A stretch of DNA of 64,000 nucleotides from assembly GCA_029580855.1 (NCBI GenBank), contig JAKPQH010000199.1, positions 1-64,000 of the forward strand. The letters run 5' to 3'. A program made the position numbers and the translations under genes. The DNA is from a bacterium. GTDB taxonomy: Bacteria; Methylomirabilota; Methylomirabilia; Methylomirabilales; 2-02-FULL-66-22. Of this stretch, positions 25,358-34,264 are shown one piece after another (within the stretch, counting starts at the first letter, position 1; each line of letters starts with the position of its first letter). The notes under the pieces are model-generated. The model was not told the origin of the DNA. It saw nothing but the letters and a program-made list of their open reading frames with translations, and made no database searches.

Positions 25358-26254
25358 TCACTTCCGTCCGGGCAGGGCGAGGACGGGACAGGCGGCATGC
25401 CTCATCACGCGCAGCGCCGTCGATCCGAAGACGGGATATTCGCCTTCGGCCTGGCGGCCGCCCACGACGATGAGATCCGCCTCTTCTTCCAGAGCGCAAT
25501 CGAGTATCTTCTGATACGCCGGTCCTTCGCGCACCAGGATGTTCACCCGGAGGTCGGCCGCGTGGGCGGCCACGTGGTCCGTGAGCCGGCGGGTCGCCCG
25601 CTCCCGCGCCGCACCCACACCCCCGCTCAACCATTTCGGGGTTTCCAGAACATGGAGGGCTGTCACGTCCGCACCGAAGCTTCTGGCCAGCTCGGCCACG
25701 ACTGCCACGCTGGTGCCGGTGAACTTGGAGTCGTCCGCGGCGCACAGAATACGACGGATCTCGAGCCGCCCGGCCGCGGGCGCGCCCCGCACCAGGCGGC
25801 GGCATCCTTCGCGGATGACCAGGGTGGGGGTCGAAATCTGCCGGATCACCTTCTCGGCGGTGGACCCCATGAGGAACCGATTGTAGCCGCTCCTCCCGTG
25901 CGTTCCCATGACCACCAGATCCGGTTTGATCACGTGGATCGCCCGGAGGATGGCTCGGTCCGCGGGGCCGGGCCCAACGACCGTTTCGAAGGGCACCCCA
26001 CCCGCGTCGAGGCTCTTCACCCAGCTTGCGAGATCCGACCGGACCTGCTCCTCGACTTCGTCCGCCTGCCTGGTGAGCGCCGCCACCTGCTCGGAGGTGA
26101 AATAGCGGGGAGGCAGCGTCAGTTCCCGCGCCATCAGGACAAACGCCTTGGCATGGAAACGCGCCGCCCAGGCCAAGCCGCACCGGACCGCCGCTCCCGC
26201 GATCTCGCTCATATCCGTGGGGCAAAGGACACGCTGCGGGTGAAAATCGGCCAT
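25358..26254 (-). CDS. Tandem universal stress protein (two Usp domains)
   Basis: This 298-residue protein has two UspA domains. The first ends with VVMGTHGRSGYNRFLMGSTAEKV, a complete G-2x-G-9x-G(S/T) nucleotide motif. The second ends with VVGGRQAEGEYPVFGSTALRVM, where the motif is altered. The first domain probably binds ATP; the second may not. ATG 26254 has GGAAAGGGGG upstream. It follows the IscU-Mrp fusion gene in the same direction, with a 174-base gap that shows no clear signal. Confidence 0.88.
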   Translation of the reverse strand: MADFHPQRVLCPTDMSEIAGAAVRCGLAWAARFHAKAFVLMARELTLPPRYFTSEQVAALTRQADEVEEQVRSDLASWVKSLDAGGVPFETVVGPGPADRAILRAIHVIKPDLVVMGTHGRSGYNRFLMGSTAEKVIRQISTPTLVIREGCRRLVRGAPAAGRLEIRRILCAADDSKFTGTSVAVVAELARSFGADVTALHVLETPKWLSGGVGAARERATRRLTDHVAAHAADLRVNILVREGPAYQKILDCALEEEADLIVVGGRQAEGEYPVFGSTALRVMRHAACPVLALPGRK

Positions 26255-26428
26255 GCCATCCCCCTTTCCGGGATATCCCCTACCTCGTCTGATCCGGAAA
26301 GGCGGTTGGGGATTCGAAACGAATCCTGGGATCCCGCGCTGACGGCCCGGCGGCCGCGGGGCAGGAGTCCGGAGATCCACCGAGGGGGGCGACGAACCCG
26401 CCACCGTCGTCCCGGATTCCCAGGGGGG

Positions 26429-27712
26429 TTAGGTTCCCGCCCCCGGCAGCGGGATCGCCGCCGCTTCAGAGACCCGAGCCACGATGTCCCGCATCAGGAC
26501 CGCGGTCGGGGAATCCGCGTAGCTCACGATGTAGGCGCGCCCTTCATCGCCGGCTTCGGCGATCCTGGGGTCTATCGGGATCGAGCCGAGGAACGACACA
26601 CCCATGTCCTCGGCGATGCGCCGACCGCCGCCGCTGCGAAAGACGGGTGTGACCTCGCCGCAGCGGGGGCAGGCGAAGCCGCTCATGTTCTCCACGACGC
26701 CCAGGACGGGGACGCCCAGCCGGCGGCAGAATGAAATGGATTTCCGGACATCGACCGCCGCCACTTTTTGCGGGGTGGTCACGACGACGGCCCCATCGAC
26801 CTTGCCGAGCAACTGGCACACCGACAGGGGCTCGTCGCCCGTGCCGGGTGGGGAGTCAACGACCAGAACGTCCAGGTCTCCCCAGGCGACGTCCTGGAGG
26901 AACTGCTGGATGGCCTTCATCTTCATGGGGCCCCGCCAGATCACCGCATCGTCGGGGCTTCGCAGGAAAAAACCGAGGGACAGGACTTTCAGGTTCCCCA
27001 TCTGCAAGGGAAGGATCTCCCCGCCGATTTCCTGCAGAGGGACCGCCTCCAGGCCCAGCATGGTTGGGACGCTGGGGCCGTGGATATCCACATCCAGGAG
27101 TCCCACCTTCCGCCCGGCCAGCACCAGCGCCGCGGCCAGGTTGACCGCCACCGTGCTCTTGCCGACGCCACCCTTTCCCGACAGCACCAAGATTTTCTTG
27201 TGGATCCGGCAGAGCTTGGCCTGCAGTTGCCGTCGTTCCGCAAAGGCTTGATCGGTTTCGCCGTCCAGGCGCCGGCGCGCGGTGCACGAGGTGTCGGAGC
27301 AGCTCTCGCATTCCGGCTTCCCGTCCGACCGCGCGCGACGGGCGGCATCCTCGCAGGCGGCGCTGAGCGTGTTGGCGGCCAGCAGAGCGCAGTGCTCCAC
27401 TTCGGGGGGCAGCCCGCCAAGGGCGGCGAGGATGTCTTTCTGGCCGATCTCGGCAGCCTGTGTCAGGGGCTTTCCTTGCGCAAGGCATGTGGCCATGCTG
27501 CCGCTGGCGAGCGACGGTCCGCAGCCGTCGGTGATGAACGAGGTCCGCTCCACGGACCCGTCCCGCTCGAGAACCCAGAACTCCATGGTGTCGCCGCACG
27601 GCCCGGTGATCCGGGCATGGCCGCTGAAGTCGGCCAGGGGTCCGTGGTTCTGCGGGGACTGCGCGTGTTCGATTACGGTGGGAGAGACAACCTGCCGTTC
27701 CGGAGAATCCAT
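26429..27712 (-). CDS. IscU/NifU-N scaffold fused to Mrp/NBP35 P-loop ATPase
   Basis: This 427-residue fusion has an IscU-like Fe-S scaffold domain at residues 10-125 (PQNHGPLADFSG, GPCGDTMEF, DGCGPSLASGSM, HCALLAANTL, with the three scaffold Cys). A short Cys-rich linker follows (CESCSDTSCTARR). From about 170 comes an Mrp ATPase with SGKGGVGKST, DVDIHGPS, VDSPPGTGDE and the CPRC cluster-binding pair. It joins cluster assembly and ATP-driven transfer in one chain. ATG 27712 has GGAGGGTAGGT upstream. It follows the interrupted zinc-ribbon gene behind the sigma-54 promoter at 28.19 kb and parallels the Mrp-type protein of ORP systems. Confidence 0.9.
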   Translation of the reverse strand: MDSPERQVVSPTVIEHAQSPQNHGPLADFSGHARITGPCGDTMEFWVLERDGSVERTSFITDGCGPSLASGSMATCLAQGKPLTQAAEIGQKDILAALGGLPPEVEHCALLAANTLSAACEDAARRARSDGKPECESCSDTSCTARRRLDGETDQAFAERRQLQAKLCRIHKKILVLSGKGGVGKSTVAVNLAAALVLAGRKVGLLDVDIHGPSVPTMLGLEAVPLQEIGGEILPLQMGNLKVLSLGFFLRSPDDAVIWRGPMKMKAIQQFLQDVAWGDLDVLVVDSPPGTGDEPLSVCQLLGKVDGAVVVTTPQKVAAVDVRKSISFCRRLGVPVLGVVENMSGFACPRCGEVTPVFRSGGGRRIAEDMGVSFLGSIPIDPRIAEAGDEGRAYIVSYADSPTAVLMRDIVARVSEAAAIPLPGAGT

Positions 27713-27820
27713 ACCTACCCTCCAAAAAAGGATCTGGAAATTTCGCCAGTCGCCCCTCCCGCGCCGCCCCGTGGAAGGCGATCCGTTTGCGGCGGAAACG
27801 GCGCCCGGAGACTCAAGGGC

Positions 27821-28081
27821 TCATCCGCGGCAGGGCGGTTTGTCGCACCGCTCTTGACGTCCGCAGCACGTCGCCCCCTCTCGCTCGAGAGAGCAACCGC
27901 CCCCGGCATGACGACCGCTTCGTTGCCCGCCGCCCTTGACGAGGATTCCGGCTCCCGCGCTGAGGAGTCGGCCCGCGTGGCCGCCGCATACCGGGCAGGC
28001 GGCGACGGGCGGCTCGCTCATCGCTTGTCATTGCTCGAAGCGATGCCCACATGATCGGCATTCATATTCGTACGTCGGCAC
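27821..28081 (-). pseudogene. FmdB-type zinc ribbon with in-frame TGA at codon 18
   Basis: Starting at GTG 28081 (AAAGGAGCG upstream) the frame reads MPTYEYECRSCGHRFEQ, then TGA at 28030-28028. It then continues in the same frame as QAMSEPPVAACPVCGG and a Cys-rich tail (CDKPPCRG). Both halves match one FmdB zinc ribbon, whose usual residue at this point is Phe, Leu or similar. The TGA may be a nonsense mutation or a recoded codon; the window does contain a probable selenocysteine gene. It is the first gene after a sigma-54 promoter, 92 bases from the predicted transcription start. If translation restarts at ATG 28021, only one Cys knuckle remains. Confidence 0.6.
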
Positions 28082-28183
28082 GATTCGCTCCTTTCGTCAC
28101 CCTTCGTCGCGTACCGGGCGTGAGACGGATACCCTCACGGATCGCCCGACCCCTCGTATCGAGAGGCGTCCACAACGGAGGAG

Positions 28184-28199
28184 AGCATTCCGTATGCCA
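28184..28199 (-). promoter_or_regulatory. Sigma-54 promoter (-24/-12) of zinc-ribbon/IscU-Mrp unit
   Basis: On the minus strand it reads TGGCATACGGAATGCT, with exact GG-N10-GC spacing and the same TGGCA...ATGCT frame as the other elements. The 28082-28460 gap holds this promoter and its upstream dyad; I see no gene in it. Confidence 0.68.
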
Positions 28200-28294
28200 A
28201 CACGACCCTCCGGGCGTTCTCACCCAACCTGCCGCGAATGCCCGTGTTGCTGCGTCTGATGTCTCGGGGAAAGCGGAGGCCGAATCCGCGGGAG

Positions 28295-28306
28295 TGCAGA
28301 ACTGCA
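28295..28306. promoter_or_regulatory. Putative activator site (UAS), TGCA-N5-GCA dyad
   Basis: TGCAGAACTGCA is a perfect dyad (TGCAG/CTGCA around AA) about 96 bases upstream of the -24 element at 28.19 kb. Confidence 0.6.
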
Positions 28307-28460
28307 ATCGAGTGGCACCGAAGGGGTTGCAGGGTTGGAATTGGACGCCGCCCAGAGGAAACCGGCGGCCGCCGAGGCGTCGGTCTCCGTGGTGCGCGGT
28401 CACCCCGGCGTCGAGCCGAATAGCTTGACGCCGGGGCATCGGGAGCAATGGCGAGGCCTG

Positions 28461-29742
28461 TCAGTTCCGCAGCAGCATCACGATGAGAATGACGTACAGG
28501 ACGGCGGCTGCCACACAGCCAACGGGGAACGGCCAGCGCGGGCGGTACGGCCCGCGGGCGGAGGACGAAATTGCAGATGGTCCCGTAGAGCATCCAGATC
28601 CGGTAACGCCAGATCGGATCGATCCCGGCGTAGGCCTTCCAGTTGGGCAGACAGATCAGGAGGGTGCGATTGATGAGGCGGGCATACCCGTCGTAGCACG
28701 TGGCCATCGTGCCGTAGATCACAGCCCACGCGCCGATCATGAAAAGCCAGTATGCCCACGCGCCCAGGGTCTGTGTGTAGGTCTTGGACAACGTGAGAAT
28801 GAAACCCGTTCCGGCCGGGGCGATCTTTTGCGGGTTCAGGATCACGATAGCGTTGATCATAAACGCCGCGGTGACGAGAATCGTGAGAAAGTTGCCCGCC
28901 CACAGATTGTCGTGAAACATCACTCGGTACCAGTTGGCCACGCGGTCCAAGACGCCCCGATCGAGGCGCTTCAAATCTTCGACAGGAATCCCGGGCTTGT
29001 CTCCCTCATAAGTCTTGGCGAGACCGAGTCCCTTGCCGAGCACCCAGTCCGAGTACCACAGGCTGTTGATGGCGCCGGCGCCGGCAAACGCCATGGCGGG
29101 AAGTATCTCGACCAGGGGATTTTTCGAAATCTTAAATTGGCTTACGGCCCAGTCGGGCGTTGTCGCCGGTATCTGAAAGCCGAAGCCTTTCAGCACATCG
29201 CCGATCCCCGGGAAAAACAACGCGGCGATGATCACCGCACTCACGACCAGGGTCGCGGTGACGACCTTCATCACCAACTCCAAGGGATCGTACTTCCCGC
29301 TCCAGGTCAGCGCGATGAAGGACAGCATCATAATGAGCGACCAGCCGAAGGGCGGCAGGACTGGAAACATATTAAAGGTGATCGCGCCGCCCATGGCGAC
29401 CAGTCCTCCGATGTGGACAGCGCCCAGGTAGATGGCAACAATCAGGATGATCCAGTTGAGCCAAGCGCGTGGGCCGGGAAGCATGGCAAAGCCGTCCGAG
29501 ATGGAGCGCCCTGTCAGGACGGTCCACCGCCCGATCTCGTTGACCATGAAATACTTGAGCGCAATCGCCAGGAGCGGCATCCAGAGCACTGCCATTCCGA
29601 ATACGGAACCAACGCGTGGAATGAGCACCAATTCACCGCCACCGATAGACATGGAGGCCCAGACCATACCTGGGCCAAAAGCCAACAGAATCTCCCAGCC
29701 TGTTGGTGCCGCACCGATATCGGGCTTTGTCGGTTTCGCCAT
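28461..29742 (-). pseudogene. Nramp-family divalent metal transporter, frameshift near C-terminus
   Basis: Ten or more hydrophobic helices are read from ATG 29742 (ACAAGGAGGGGGTC upstream), including the Nramp first-helix region FGPGMVWASMSIGGGE. The frame stays coherent to MLYGTICNFVL near 28560 and then becomes Arg/Pro-rich for 140 codons. One base away, the next frame gives PRWPFPVGCVAAAVLYVIL and MLLRN followed by a stop at 28461, an evident last helix. A single indel between about 28540 and 28562 explains this. Restored, the protein is about 427 residues, normal for the family. The usual substrate is Mn(II) or Fe(II). Either the last helix is lost or the sequence has an error. Confidence 0.7.
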
Positions 29743-29791
29743 GACCCCCTCCTTGTCTGAGAGAAAGACTCCCCGCCAAGGTGTGACAGTG

Positions 29792-29808
29792 CTTTCCACT
29801 GTGGAAAG
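29792..29808. promoter_or_regulatory. Palindrome before Nramp gene, candidate operator
   Basis: CTTTCCAC-T-GTGGAAAG is a perfect dyad with 8-base arms, 50 bases upstream of the Nramp ATG and downstream of the epimerase stop. Its compact symmetry suits a repressor site better than a terminator. Confidence 0.4.
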
Positions 29809-29837
29809 GGCTGCATCGCTTGCGGGGCATACTCAGA

Positions 29838-30798
29838 CTATCCAGCCCTTCCGGCCCGCACCTCCGCGATGAAATCGGCGACCATGGGATCGAGCGTATA
29901 GCGAGTGACGTAGGCGAAGTCCTCGGCGGCAGCGGTCGAATCCATCGTATACGCCAGCGAGCGGTTGGCGGCGCGCATGGCCCCGCCGGGATCCCGCTCG
30001 AACGCAAGCTGCGCCGAGGGCAGGTGCCGGCGGACGGCGGCGGCGACCTCGCCGAGCGTGGCGGTGAAGCCGTGCACGTTGTACATGCGCTGCCGTAGAT
30101 GGGAGGCGTCGGCGCGTTTGAGGTCGAGCAGGCTCCGGACGACGTCCTTGACATAGATGTATGCGCACGGGCACTCCGGATCGGAACCGACCGTGTAGGG
30201 CAATCCCTTCGCAGGGCGCTCGATGATGCCCGACCAATCGCCAAAATGGTGGGTGATCCGGCGTCCCGGACCCACGATCATCCCGTACCGCGTCCCTCGA
30301 AAGTTGATCCCATACTGACGGTGATACTGCAGCCCCAGCCGTTCGGCGCAGAGCTTGGTGGTCCCGTACATGTTCGCCGGGTGTTGGGGGGTGGCATCGT
30401 CGATCCGCGGCGGGATGTTGTCAAGCCCGTACGTCGTCCCGGAGCCGACGAACACCACGTTGGCCACGTCCAGCAGGCGGGCCGTTTCCAAGACGTTGAA
30501 GGTGCCGCCGACATTGGTGCGGAAGCCGCTGGCCGCGCTGGCCTCGCAGGCGGCGCTGAGGATCGCGGCGGTGTGGTAGATGCAGTCCACGCGATACCGC
30601 CGCACCGCGTCCAGGACATGCACCAATTCGCCGACGTCGCCCGCGGCCAACTCGACCCGACCGGCGAGGTCCGCTGCGCCAGGCGGAAGCGCCGGCCGGC
30701 GGGCCAAGAGCACCACCTCCTCTCCATCGGCAAGAAGCTGCCGTGCCAGATAGCCCCCCCACGAGCCCCGTCCCGCCGGTAATCAGGTTCCGGATCAT
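29838..30798 (-). pseudogene. NAD-dependent epimerase/dehydratase, frameshift at poly-G
   Basis: ATG 30798 overlaps the stop of the cyclase gene (ATGA), and the start MIRNLITGGTGLVGG is a proper dinucleotide-binding motif. After a run of seven Gs (30754-30760) the frame is lost. With six Gs it would continue YLARQLLADGEEVVLLARRP into the intact frame that follows. That frame carries TYGLDN, the catalytic MYGTTKLCAE (Tyr-xxx-Lys) and an extended-SDR C-terminus. The downstream frame alone (from about 30716) would lack the cofactor site. The motif set suggests a UDP-sugar or threonine-type epimerase; the substrate is unknown. Confidence 0.7.
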
Positions 30799-31574
30799 GA
30801 CGTGGTTCCGATGTCTCTCACCAGCGCCACGGCGCGCACCCACGCTCCGCCCGCGCGGTGAAGCTTGACGGGAAAGGCGCATACCACAAAGCCGGTGTGG
30901 GGGAGACGGTCGAGGTTCGTCAGCCATTCAAGGATGCACATGCTGTAGTCGCCCGCGGCGCGGTGTCCCTGCATATATGTACCGCCGCCTCGCCCCTCGC
31001 ACAGGTCCGCGAGCTGGATCTCCGCGGGGCGGTCCCAGATTCCAGCGTCGATCCCGACAACACGGATCCCCTGTCGGCCCAACCAGGCGGTCGCCGCCGC
31101 CGTCACCCCCGGATTCATCCGGTCACAGCCCGGCTCGCCATAGTGCGCCGCGGCGCCGGTCCGGAGCAGCACGATATCTCGCGGTCGGAGCGTGTAGGCG
31201 ATTTGCGCCAGGGCCCGTCGCAGGTCCGCCTCGGTGATGTCCTCGCCGGGCCGCTTGCCGCCGAGATCGAGCCATACCCCGTCTCCCATGCACCATTCCA
31301 AAGGGATCTGGTCAATCGTGGGCGCGGGACCACCGGCCGCCGTTTCGCCGTAGTGCCACGGGGCATCCATGTGAGTCCCCGTGTGCGAGGTCAGGAAGTG
31401 CAGCTCCTCCATGGCATTTCCCCGGCCGCCGAGATCTTCCGGCGTCAGCCCGGCGCGCGCCGCGATGAGTCGACCGCGGGTTCGATGGTCGATATAGGCG
31501 ACGCGGGCCGGGGCGAGGAAGCCGCCGCCATCTATGATGGGCAGGCTCAGGTCCACGATTCTGTAGCCGTTCAT
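30795..31574 (-). CDS. Cyclase/kynurenine-formamidase-family metal hydrolase
   Basis: This 259-residue protein has the family metal motif HTGTHMDAPWHYG (around residues 69-81). It also has the characteristic IVDLSLPI start and GIDAGIWDRP. Members are Zn- or Mn-dependent amidohydrolases or lactonases; kynurenine formamidase is the best-known activity, but most remain unassigned. The ATG at 31574 has GAGGAGCC upstream. It overlaps the following epimerase start by 4 bases and lies near a sugar-acid type catabolic cluster. Confidence 0.85.
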   Translation of the reverse strand: MNGYRIVDLSLPIIDGGGFLAPARVAYIDHRTRGRLIAARAGLTPEDLGGRGNAMEELHFLTSHTGTHMDAPWHYGETAAGGPAPTIDQIPLEWCMGDGVWLDLGGKRPGEDITEADLRRALAQIAYTLRPRDIVLLRTGAAAHYGEPGCDRMNPGVTAAATAWLGRQGIRVVGIDAGIWDRPAEIQLADLCEGRGGGTYMQGHRAAGDYSMCILEWLTNLDRLPHTGFVVCAFPVKLHRAGGAWVRAVALVRDIGTTS

Positions 31575-31609
31575 GTATGGCTCCTCGGATTCAGTCGTCG
31601 GCCAAGCGT

Positions 31610-32036
31610 GTCGGCTGGCCGCACAGGGTGGGCTCCGCAGGGCTCGCCGTTGGGGCGCGCCCCAGGTGCCCAGGCGCAGGTGCGTTGCGTGATATTTCTG
31701 CGGGGCCGGGTGGGTCCCTCCCACGACCGGCAACCCAACCTTCTCCGAGGAACGCCCGGAGCCGTGCCAGATGAGGGCAGCACGGGTATCCGGCCGCGAG
31801 TCCGGCGGCGAGGTGGAGAACGGTGGCACCCTTCTTCTTCATCTCCTCGGGCGCGTACTCCACGTTGCCACCGGGGCAACCGGCGCACGAGGTGTAACCG
31901 ACCAGGCCGACGCCCCGGTCGCGATAACGGGCGAAGGCGCCCGCCCGATTCCGCGGCGACCGCGGGCACTTGCCCCCCCCGCACACCTGTGGTACCGATG
32001 GCAGATGATGATCCCGACCTTGACCGGAGCGGTCAC
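31610..32036 (-). pseudogene. CGGC-domain protein, at least two frameshifts
   Basis: From GTG 32036 (AGAGGAGACCC upstream) the frame reads VKVGIIICHRYHRCAGG, then hits eight Gs (31973-31980) and leaves frame. The expected continuation KCPRSPRNRAGAFARYRD...YTSCAGCPGGNVEYAPEE lies in the next frame. Near 31745 it shifts again, where LPVVGGTHPAPQKYHATH appears in a third frame. All three pieces belong to one CGGC-type metal-binding protein of about 120-130 residues. The left boundary is approximate. The function of the family is unknown. Confidence 0.6.
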
Positions 32037-32123
32037 GGGTCTCCTCTTGCCGCCCATGTCGGTGGGTGGACGGGCGCGGGTCGGGGACCGGACCCGCGGG
32101 CACGGTCCCCCGGCCGCAACCCG

Positions 32124-33095
32124 CTACTTTTTCTTGAGCAGCCCCACGGAATCTAGAACAGGCTCCAGGCTCTTCTCCATGCCGATGAGAAACTCCTCGA
32201 ACTGCCGGTGATCCATGTAGGTGCGCGGCAGGGCCAGCTTGTCCATCAGGGCGATGTACTCGGGGTCCTCGGCGGCCTTCCGGAAGCCGTCGCGGAGGAC
32301 CTGCAGCGCCTCCGGTGGGGTCCCCTTGGCCACGGCGAGGCCCCGCCAGTCGAACACCGGGTTCTCGATGGGGAAGCCGGCCTCGGCGAACGTCGGGACA
32401 TCGGGGAACGCCGGGTGCCGCGTCGGGCTGTTGGCGCCCAGCAGGCGGATCTGCTTGGCCTGGTAGAACTGGAGCACCTCGTCCATGCCCGTCGTGGCCA
32501 CGCTCACGTGGCCGCCCACGAGGGCGGTGCGGGTGGGGGCCGCCCCGTCGAAGGGGACAAAGGTAAACTTCAGCCCGTACCTGTTCGCCAGCGCGGCCGC
32601 GGCGAGGTGCCAGGCCTGGCCCGGCCCGGAATGGCCTACGGTGAGGACGCCCGGGTTTGCCTTGGCGTAGTCCACCAGGTCTTTCATGGTCCTGAAGGGG
32701 GAGTCCGTGCGCACCGACAACCCCGCCTGGCTGCGGTTCAGCAGGGCGATCAGGTCGAAGTCGCGGTAGGAGAGGTCGGACATGCCCAGGAGCCGGTAGG
32801 CGCTGAGATGGAAGGTCACCACGGCCACCGTGTAGCCGTCCGGCTTGGAGGTGGCCACCGAGTTCATCCCGACCACCCCGGTCCCGCCCACCCGGTTGAC
32901 GACGTTCATGTTCACGCCGAAGAACTTCTTGCCGTTCTTGACGAGGGTGCGCGCCAGGGTGTCGGTGCCGCCGCCCGCGGCCCACGGCACAACCAAGGTG
33001 ATGTCCCGCTCGGGGAACGCGGCGCGGGCGGAGACGGAGAACACGAGGGACGCGAGGAGCGCGGCCAGCAATCCACACACAGATTTCGGTTTCAT
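32124..33095 (-). CDS. Tripartite tricarboxylate transporter substrate-binding protein (TctC/Bug type)
   Basis: This 323-residue protein has a signal peptide (cleavage near SARAAFPE, about residue 25). The TctC fold shows ITLVVPWAAGGGTDTLAR, VGHSGPGQAWHLAA, FDGAAPTRTALVGGHV and DVPTFAEAGFP. These periplasmic proteins capture carboxylates for TctAB permeases or act in signalling. No TctA or TctB gene is present here. ATG 33095 has GGAGGACGCCC upstream. It lies between the CGGC pseudogene and dgoK in the same direction. Confidence 0.9.
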   Translation of the reverse strand: MKPKSVCGLLAALLASLVFSVSARAAFPERDITLVVPWAAGGGTDTLARTLVKNGKKFFGVNMNVVNRVGGTGVVGMNSVATSKPDGYTVAVVTFHLSAYRLLGMSDLSYRDFDLIALLNRSQAGLSVRTDSPFRTMKDLVDYAKANPGVLTVGHSGPGQAWHLAAAALANRYGLKFTFVPFDGAAPTRTALVGGHVSVATTGMDEVLQFYQAKQIRLLGANSPTRHPAFPDVPTFAEAGFPIENPVFDWRGLAVAKGTPPEALQVLRDGFRKAAEDPEYIALMDKLALPRTYMDHRQFEEFLIGMEKSLEPVLDSVGLLKKK

Positions 33096-33153
33096 GAGGG
33101 CGTCCTCCCGACGAACTGTTGCGCTGGGTGCGCGATTCGGCGAACAATCTCGG

Positions 33154-34224
33154 TCAGCTCGGTGAATCCGCAGCACCTCCTTTCTTCCAGAGGGATGGGA
33201 TGTGGGAAAGATAGCCGGCCCGCTGGGCGACGGCCAGCGCGCCGAGAATGGCGAGCCGGTCAACCTCTTCGACGCGCGAGACCTCGGAGATCTCGCGGGC
33301 GATTCCGCTGTGCCTGGCCAGCAGGTAACGAAAGATCGCACAGCGCGGCTGTGGCCCGACGAGTACGACGGGCGTGTCCAGAGCGAAGCCGAGGAGGGGG
33401 AATTCGCGAAGAGCCCGGAGATCCTCGGCGGCGATGGCGGCTTCGAGGAAACAGCGGCGCAGCGGCGCGGGGATACCGAGAAGCACCTCCATGAAGCGCG
33501 GCATGAGCAGACTTCGCAGGAAACCGGCTTCGGCAACCGCATCATATGCGACGTCCACCACCGCGAGGTCGGGTGTCTCGGGTCCGGCTTCCGGTGTTTC
33601 GATGGACTTCCCGATCGAGGTTCCGTGGCGAATGGCCTCGAACAGCTGACCGCTGAGCGTGGTCAAGGAGCCCACGATGCGTCCGTCCGCGTCCACCGGA
33701 ACGTACTTGGTGTGGGAGCTGAGGACGACCGCCGTGAACGGCGGGGCCGGCGCGCCGGGATGCGCCAAGAGGCCCATGATCTGGGTTTCTTCGCCGCGCA
33801 TGAAGTCGACACGCCGGATGTCACGCAGGGCGGTTTCGGCGGGGTAGGCGTTCTTGACGCCGCGGATGAACAGCAACTGGACGTCGGCGGGGAATACCGT
33901 CGCGTCGCGCACGGGCACCACACCCGCGGCGAGTTCGGCGAGCCCCGCCGGAGCGACCAGATGGGGGATCTCCAGCAGTCCGATTTCGGACGTGATCATG
34001 CCGGCGGTGACGGCACACGCCAGGTCCTGCACCCGGAGGCCGGCGTCCCCGACGGCATGTTCGAATATCTCCGCCAACCCTTCCCGCAAGACCCGCCGGG
34101 AGCCGGTGATGGCGGTGTCGCGGACACCGACCTTTCTGCTTCGCTTGGCGATGACGTGCAACGATGCGTCCAGCACGTAGACCCGGGAGTTCGTCGTTCC
34201 GCAGTCGATGGTGGCAAAATGCAT
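33154..34224 (-). CDS. dgoK: 2-dehydro-3-deoxygalactonokinase-family kinase
   Basis: This 356-residue DgoK-family sugar-acid kinase has the ASKHA phosphate motif DCGTTNSRVYV (residues 7-17) and family segments FMRGEETQIMGLL, VVLSSHTKYV and LLGFALDTPVVLVG. DgoK phosphorylates 2-keto-3-deoxy-galactonate at C6 in the De Ley-Doudoroff pathway. A DapA-superfamily lyase gene follows 40 bases upstream, which fits keto-sugar-acid breakdown, although the usual KDPGal aldolase (DgoA) is not in this window. Confidence 0.82.
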   Translation of the reverse strand: MHFATIDCGTTNSRVYVLDASLHVIAKRSRKVGVRDTAITGSRRVLREGLAEIFEHAVGDAGLRVQDLACAVTAGMITSEIGLLEIPHLVAPAGLAELAAGVVPVRDATVFPADVQLLFIRGVKNAYPAETALRDIRRVDFMRGEETQIMGLLAHPGAPAPPFTAVVLSSHTKYVPVDADGRIVGSLTTLSGQLFEAIRHGTSIGKSIETPEAGPETPDLAVVDVAYDAVAEAGFLRSLLMPRFMEVLLGIPAPLRRCFLEAAIAAEDLRALREFPLLGFALDTPVVLVGPQPRCAIFRYLLARHSGIAREISEVSRVEEVDRLAILGALAVAQRAGYLSHIPSLWKKGGAADSPS

Positions 34225-34264
34225 GGCGGTTTCTCCGGAACCCGCCCGATGCGGGCCGGGCGCA

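Noticed and set aside
28313-28331. Rightward TGGCAC...TTGCA resembling a sigma-54 promoter
   Set aside because: The GG to GC distance is 13 bases instead of 10, and no rightward gene follows.
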